Shown: in pieces, positions 59,671 through 64,000 of the stretch
Layout: every line of letters starts with the position of its first letter
Numbering within the stretch: the stretch's first letter is position 1
Assembly: GCF_001697225.1 (NCBI RefSeq)
Contig: NZ_CP014671.1
Span: 186,001-250,000 of the forward strand
Direction of reading: 5' to 3'
Length of the DNA: 64,000 nt
DNA from: Immundisolibacter cernigliae
GTDB lineage: Bacteria > Pseudomonadota > Gammaproteobacteria > Immundisolibacterales > Immundisolibacteraceae
The notes under the pieces: model-generated
Told to the model about the DNA's origin: nothing
Databases searched by the model: none
Seen by the model: only the letters and a program-made list of their open reading frames with translations
Program-made: the position numbers and the translations under genes

Positions 59671-59784
59671 GTAGCGATGTCTCGGTCGGAAATACGCGCC
59701 TGCCGGGAGCCCGCCACCGCCGACCGGCCGGGGATCAGGCTGCTGCCGAACTGGGCACACTCGCGGTGGGCACGGGCTCGCCAA

Positions 59785-59799
59785 TGATAACGATTATCA
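59785..59799. promoter_or_regulatory. Fur box upstream of feoAB
   Basis: TGATAACGATTATCA is an almost perfect palindrome that matches the core of the Fur consensus (GATAATGATAATCATTATC). It lies 115 bases before the feoA start and within AT-richer sequence. Repression of feoAB by Fe(II)-Fur is the expected regulation. Confidence 0.85.
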
Positions 59800-59842
59800 A
59801 CCCTATCCGTAGCGGAACGGGATCGCGATTTCGTGATCGTCA

Positions 59843-61507
59843 TCAACCCTGTGCACGGCAGCGCACGCCGTTTCGCGGCGCCGACACCCGGCACCGGACA
59901 GCGTGAGGCGCTGAACGAATCGATTCGGCATTTTCTGGGCCTGCCACCGGCGAAGCGCGACCACTGGTCTGGCTGTGCCTCCCTGTGCTGTGGAAAGCGC
60001 TGGATGGCTCAGCGTTCCCCAGCAGCCGGTCGACCATCGCCTGGTACTGGCCGCGGCGCGGCGTGAAGTAGTGCAGCTGGCGCGACAGGAACGGATCGCC
60101 GGCAAAGAAAATCTCGTAAATCTCCTGCCGCCCGCCAAACTCGCCGGCCACCGCGTCCCAGGCCAGCTTCATCACCTGCACCCGCTCGCGGGCGGATGTT
60201 TTGTCGTTACCGAGGAACTGTTCAAGATCGGTCGCCGTTTCCGGGTTGGCGAAATCGGCTTCCGTGACGCTCATCACCAGGCTGGAGCTGCCCATCAGAC
60301 GGATCAGCTCGTTGACCTTGGTGTTCACCTCCGGCAGGAAGAAGCGCAGCATCGAGATGCCGACCATGCCCCGAGTGGGCGAGGCAAACAGCGAGGCCGT
60401 CTCGCGCGCCACGTCCTCCAGCACAAAGCCAGCATCGGTCTGTTTGGCGAATTCCTCCTGCGCATGCACCAGCAGTTCCCGGGCGCTGGCCTCGACAAGA
60501 CCGTCGGCGATTTCGTTCAGGGCCAGGAACTCGCCCAGCAGCTCCTGATAGCGCGGCAGCTCGCTGCGGCCGAGCACGTCCGCCATCTTGCAGGCCAGAC
60601 CGGTCATGAAACGCAGCTTGGCCCGGCCGCGGGCGTTGGCCTGCAGCAACAGGTAGCCGGGGAAGCTTGGCGCCATCATGTTGTAGGCGACGATGTCGCG
60701 GTAGATGAACACCCGCTCCCAGGGCACCAGCACATTGTCGAACACGGCCAGCGCATCGCCCTCGTCGAAGCGTTCGGCCAGCGGGCGGTCGAAGCGGCTG
60801 CCGCCGCGGGCATAGCTCTCGCGGGCGATGAACTTCAATCCCGGCGTCGCTACCGGCACGGCGAACGACAACGCGTAGTCCTCCTCGCCCGGCCGGCGCG
60901 GCATGAACGGACCGACCCAGATTTCGTTACTGACCGGCGCCAGCGTGGACAGCATGCGCGCGCCGCTGACCACGATACCGGCGTCGGTCTCGCGCACCAC
61001 CTTCAGCGCCCGCTGCGCCGACAGGTCCTTGCCGTAGTCGCGCTTGGGATCGACCAGCGTGTGGGTGAGGCAGATGTCCTGGTCGCGGCAGTATTCCCAG
61101 TAGCGGATGGCGTTGTCGGCAAACGCCTTGTCCCTGTGCCCCAGCACGTGCGGGGCAATTACCGCCGCGTCGGTGACGAAGGCGTTCATGAAATCCGGCA
61201 GCCGGCCCATCAGGCCAAAGGTGGCCTCCTTGCGCAGCGACTCGCCGCGCAGGCGCTGCTGCACCTCGTCCCATGTGCGCGCCGGCAGGAAGGAATTGCT
61301 GACCGGCTGGCCGTCCGTGGGCGAGGCGTAGGTGTAATCGGCCTGTAGTTCAGGCTTGTGAAACGCATCGAAGTGCTCGCCGATGCTGCCAAGGATGCCG
61401 GCCAACGGCGCGTACGCGGTCACGTCGCGCACCCGTTGGCCGGCGATGTAGAGCGCCCGATCGTCCCTGAGGCTCGCGATGTACTGCGCCCCGGTGCGAA
61501 TACCCAT
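59843..61507 (-). CDS. HpaB-family flavin-dependent aromatic monooxygenase, C-terminally extended
   Basis: The 554-residue protein matches the oxygenase component of 4-hydroxyphenylacetate 3-hydroxylase-type enzymes (acyl-CoA dehydrogenase-like fold). It begins MGIRTGAQYIASLRDDRALY and contains THTLVDPKRDYGKDLSAQRA, FDNVLVPWERVFIYRDIVAY and the C-terminal FAGDPFLSRQLHYFTPRRGQ. The last 55 residues after VDRLLGNAEP have no counterpart in the family, suggesting a lost stop codon. A reductase partner (HpaC type) is not seen. It lies downstream of a DUF1329 gene in a third dioxygenase locus, pointing to aromatic or steroid-like catabolism. Confidence 0.9.
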   Translation of the reverse strand: MGIRTGAQYIASLRDDRALYIAGQRVRDVTAYAPLAGILGSIGEHFDAFHKPELQADYTYASPTDGQPVSNSFLPARTWDEVQQRLRGESLRKEATFGLMGRLPDFMNAFVTDAAVIAPHVLGHRDKAFADNAIRYWEYCRDQDICLTHTLVDPKRDYGKDLSAQRALKVVRETDAGIVVSGARMLSTLAPVSNEIWVGPFMPRRPGEEDYALSFAVPVATPGLKFIARESYARGGSRFDRPLAERFDEGDALAVFDNVLVPWERVFIYRDIVAYNMMAPSFPGYLLLQANARGRAKLRFMTGLACKMADVLGRSELPRYQELLGEFLALNEIADGLVEASARELLVHAQEEFAKQTDAGFVLEDVARETASLFASPTRGMVGISMLRFFLPEVNTKVNELIRLMGSSSLVMSVTEADFANPETATDLEQFLGNDKTSARERVQVMKLAWDAVAGEFGGRQEIYEIFFAGDPFLSRQLHYFTPRRGQYQAMVDRLLGNAEPSSAFHSTGRHSQTSGRASPVAGPENAESIRSAPHAVRCRVSAPRNGVRCRAQG

Positions 61508-61799
61508 GGTCTCCCCCCTGCCCGACCGGCCTTCGGAGTGAGGCCGTGGCGGCGGTTTTATCCCGCCACGGCAGGGCGGTGCAAGCGGTCCTGGCCCGCC
61601 CGCGGAAACTCCGGCTAAATGCGCACGCCGCCCGCGGCCGTCGACCCTTCGGCAAGCGCCCGGCGGCGCCTGCGACACATGCGTCGCTCGGTGCGCCGTA
61701 GGCGATGTGTCGGCGGCCCGGCGCGCCGGGCCCCGAGCACTCCTTACGCGAGCTGTCTTGGCCTATTCAAACGTGTCCGTGAATCACCGGTCGATCCGC
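61508..61799. other. Intergenic region with GC palindrome
   Basis: No gene is supported in these 292 bases. It holds the promoter/leader of the HpaB-like gene. An 18-base perfect palindrome GGCCCGGCGCGCCGGGCC at 61715-61732 lacks a T-run, so a terminator role is uncertain. Confidence 0.45.
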
Positions 61800-63077
61800 T
61801 CATTGCAGCAGACGTGGAATGGCCTGCGGGCTGTAGTTGGCAGGATCGGCGTCGGCAAAGTTGGCGTGCGCCGTGGTCGGGTTCAGGTAGGCAAAGGTGG
61901 CACGCTCGCGCTGCAGGTCGGGCACCCAGATGATGCTGGGGTAGATGCCCGGCTGGCCGTCGTCACGCACCGTGCTGACCCAGCTGTGGTACAGCAGGCG
62001 CCACAGTTCGTCCTTGCGGTCGTAGATCTCCTGCCAGTGCATGAGCGGGTAGTAGGGATCGGCGTCGACGTAGATCAGCTTGCGGCCGGCCAGGTGCCCC
62101 CTGGGCATGGTCGCCTCCAGCGTCCACACCTCGCGCGGCTCGTAGTTCTCGGTGAAGCCCATGCCGTCGCCGGGCTTCAGGGTCAGCTGCGCGTAGCGCG
62201 CCTCGGCGGTGCCGGCATCAAGCTTGGCGCCGGCCGACTGGCTATGCAGTGAGGCCAGGATCCAACGCTTGCCGGTGATCTTGTACTCGGGGTACCAGAT
62301 GGGGTCGATGTTCAGGCCAAAGGTTTCGTCAGTCAGCAGATCGGTGCCGACCACCGGGTCCGCCCAGGCGCTACCCGACAGGCGCCGCACCCGGCGCACG
62401 GCCTTGATATAGGCGTACACGTCCGGCAGTCGGCCGTCGGCGTACTGCACCGTCAGCGTGCCGACGCCGCGCACGTCGTTGGGGTAAGTGAACATCAGCA
62501 TCTCGCGCTTGACCACGCCGTCGTCAGCCAAGATGTAGGGCTGACTCAGACGCCCGTTCTGCAGCAGCCGGCCGTACTTGGTGTGCAGTTCCTTGCTGAG
62601 CCCCTGCGCCTTGGTGGTGGTCAGGAACACCATCGGGTCGAAGTCGACGGCATCGGCGAACCAGGGTGAACGCATGATGTTGTAGATCAGCTTCAGGCCG
62701 CCCTGCGGGTCGGTATCGCTGATGTTCATGAACGGGATGCCGGTGGTGAAGCCGGTCAGGTGCCGCTTGTCGTCGATGCCGGCCGTGGCGCCCTGCAGCT
62801 TGGTCGCCTCGATGACACGCGCGTTGTACTTCATCGGCGTCGACGCCTTCAGGTCGATGACCATGCCGGCCTCCTTGACCGCCCTTAGCATGGACGGCGG
62901 CATCAGGTCGGCGATGGTGTGCCCTTCGAAGCTGTCGGTCTGTACGGCATCAACGTTTTTGGCGTCGATACGTGTGCCGGGCGGCAGTTCAGCGGCGTCG
63001 GCCAGGGTCGACCCGGCGGCCAACAGGCCGCACAGGGCCAGCCTGGCAGCTGTGCGTGGGGTGAATAAGCTGTCCAT
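61800..63077 (-). CDS. DUF1329 secreted protein
   Basis: The 425-residue protein has a clear signal peptide (ARLALCGLLAAGSTLADAAE, cleavage after ADA) and the DUF1329 outer-membrane-lipoprotein-sorting-like fold. It carries MKYNARVIEATKLQGATAGI, FMNISDTDPQGGLKLIYNIM, REMLMFTYPNDVRGVGTLTV and EYKITGKRWILASLHSQSAG. DUF1329 genes are common in gene sets for degradation of aromatic, terpenoid and steroid compounds, where a role in uptake or envelope transport is suspected but unproven. The start at 63077 has GGAG upstream. It is followed after 292 bases by the HpaB-like gene. Confidence 0.88.
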   Translation of the reverse strand: MDSLFTPRTAARLALCGLLAAGSTLADAAELPPGTRIDAKNVDAVQTDSFEGHTIADLMPPSMLRAVKEAGMVIDLKASTPMKYNARVIEATKLQGATAGIDDKRHLTGFTTGIPFMNISDTDPQGGLKLIYNIMRSPWFADAVDFDPMVFLTTTKAQGLSKELHTKYGRLLQNGRLSQPYILADDGVVKREMLMFTYPNDVRGVGTLTVQYADGRLPDVYAYIKAVRRVRRLSGSAWADPVVGTDLLTDETFGLNIDPIWYPEYKITGKRWILASLHSQSAGAKLDAGTAEARYAQLTLKPGDGMGFTENYEPREVWTLEATMPRGHLAGRKLIYVDADPYYPLMHWQEIYDRKDELWRLLYHSWVSTVRDDGQPGIYPSIIWVPDLQRERATFAYLNPTTAHANFADADPANYSPQAIPRLLQ

Positions 63078-63305
63078 AGCGTGTCTCCAGGTGTGAATTC
63101 GGCCCGCTCGGGTGTGGTCGCCAGTGCGACGTCCTCGACCGGTACCACTCCTCCTCCTGAAGAGCACTCGGGCAACTACCATCCGCTGGCGGGCGGACGG
63201 CGCAAAACAGCGGCCAGGGTCTGGCGGCCAACGCGCGCGGGGTCTTCCAGGTCCCGTTTGCGGTGGCTACAGATGGGCTGGCCAGTACGGACATTGGCGG
63301 GTCCG

Positions 63306-63848
63306 TCAGATGAAGAAGCTGAGGTTCGGCTGGCGCACGCTGACCTGGTCGAGCTGTGCCAGGCGCGAGGCCAGGCGCAGGCCGCACGGCGTTTCGACCA
63401 GCAGATCCACACGCCGCGCCGATACCAGGGCCGGCTCCGGCTCGGTCGAGCGCACGCGCAGCACCAGCACGTTGCTCAGTGCCTCGATGCCGTCGTCCGT
63501 CCGTGCCGCCCGGATGTTGGTCACGAAGTGGCGGGCGATGGTGCGCGGGTTCTCGGCGATGGTGAAGCTCGGTGTGCTCAGCTGGCGCACGCGGATGCCC
63601 AGGCTATGGGTGTCCTCGTCGAAATACGGCGTGCCACGCCCGTAGTGGCGCGGCCGGGCCGCGTCCATGAACGCCGGCGCCATCACCCGGTAGCGGATCT
63701 GCGGCGCCAGCAGGGCGTACCAGGCCGTCAGATCGCCCACGCCCAGGCAGTCGGATTCGAGACTCAGGAACTCGTACACGGCACGAAAGGCGTCATCGCC
63801 GAGCGGTGCGCCCGCCGGCATGGTGCGTCGTAGCGTCGGTGCGTTCAT
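63306..63848 (-). CDS. Aromatic-ring-hydroxylating dioxygenase beta subunit (locus C)
   Basis: This 180-residue small subunit has the NTF2-like beta fold: FLSLESDCLGVGDLTAWYAL, then LLAPQIRYRVMAPAFMDAAR, PYFDEDTHSLGIRVRQLSTP and FVTNIRAARTDDGIEALSNV. It differs clearly from the locus A and B beta subunits. Its ATG overlaps the alpha subunit stop (ATGA). The C-terminus is QVSVRQPNLSFFI. The DUF1329 gene starts 229 bases downstream. Confidence 0.88.
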   Translation of the reverse strand: MNAPTLRRTMPAGAPLGDDAFRAVYEFLSLESDCLGVGDLTAWYALLAPQIRYRVMAPAFMDAARPRHYGRGTPYFDEDTHSLGIRVRQLSTPSFTIAENPRTIARHFVTNIRAARTDDGIEALSNVLVLRVRSTEPEPALVSARRVDLLVETPCGLRLASRLAQLDQVSVRQPNLSFFI

Positions 63849-64000
63849 GCCGCTGCCTCCCCGCGCATGAGCTTCTGCCAGTGGATCAGCAGCGCGAATT
63901 CGGACATTTCGGAATAGGTTGATGGGTAGGCGGTGCCCGGCCCGTGGAAATCGGCGATCGGCTTGTCCCGGTAGTAGCGCGTGCCGCGAAAGTCGACCGG
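63845..64000 (-). CDS. Aromatic-ring-hydroxylating dioxygenase alpha subunit (locus C), C-terminal end only
   Basis: The last 51 codons of a gene entering from the right edge read RYYRDKPIADFHGPGTAYPS, then TYSEMSEFALLIHWQKLMRG and EAAA. Position in front of a beta subunit with ATGA overlap and the tail style of ring-hydroxylating alpha subunits support the call. The Rieske and iron sites lie outside the window. Confidence 0.7.
   Translation of the reverse strand, partial: PVDFRGTRYYRDKPIADFHGPGTAYPSTYSEMSEFALLIHWQKLMRGEAAA

Overview
The window reads as a contiguous stretch of a high-G+C bacterial chromosome. It is most likely from a free-living, flagellated, aerobic gammaproteobacterium. 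The evidence is the methyltransferase-rnhA-dnaQ block, the divergent uvrA / MFS-ssb pair, yaeQ, and a Pseudomonas-like polar-flagellum gene order (fliLMNOPQR-flhB-flhA-flhF-fleN-fliA-motCD). Three separate Rieske dioxygenase loci suggest a degrader of aromatic or polycyclic compounds. An Immundisolibacter-like or related lineage would fit, but that is inference and not shown by the sequence.

Layout. 1-10157: housekeeping genes (dnaQ, rnhA, methyltransferase, ssb, two MFS transporters, uvrA, a GST, gloB) with a decayed Phd/VapC toxin-antitoxin pair. 10160-17110: a gene graveyard. It holds a relic integron (intI pseudogene, putative attI, one intact cassette with an attC site, and a second PIN-domain cassette split by an IS5-group element). 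After that come a dead REP-associated transposase between inverted REPs, an IS3-family element sitting in an MntA-HepT locus, and a 3' scrap resembling ppsR. 17109-25628: an HDOD protein, a lysozyme-like protein, and the glycogen genes (malQ-glgC opposite glgB-glgA). 25643-31694: two back-to-back dioxygenase loci, the second with an unusual CMD-VOC fusion protein and a double-VOC protein. 31892-36547: a lower-G+C island with a TPR/acidic protein and a SNF2-type helicase, not assignable to a defence system I recognise. 36548-41629: a REP-rich stretch, then glpK, glpD and a glcF-like gene. 41846-53814: 14 flagellar genes in one direction behind a sigma-54-type promoter. 54077-64000: acetoacetyl-CoA synthetase, a CDGSH protein, dusA, feoAB behind a Fur box, and a third catabolic locus (HpaB-like monooxygenase, DUF1329 protein, dioxygenase beta and partial alpha subunits).

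How genes work together. The glg genes make and branch glycogen from ADP-glucose. glpK/glpD feed glycerol into glycolysis. The fli/flh genes encode the export gate, C-ring and assembly regulators, with motCD as stator. The three dioxygenase loci lack their own ferredoxin or reductase genes here, so they must borrow electron-transfer partners encoded elsewhere. The most unusual items are the TPR-helicase pair, the fossil integron and the CMD-VOC fusion.
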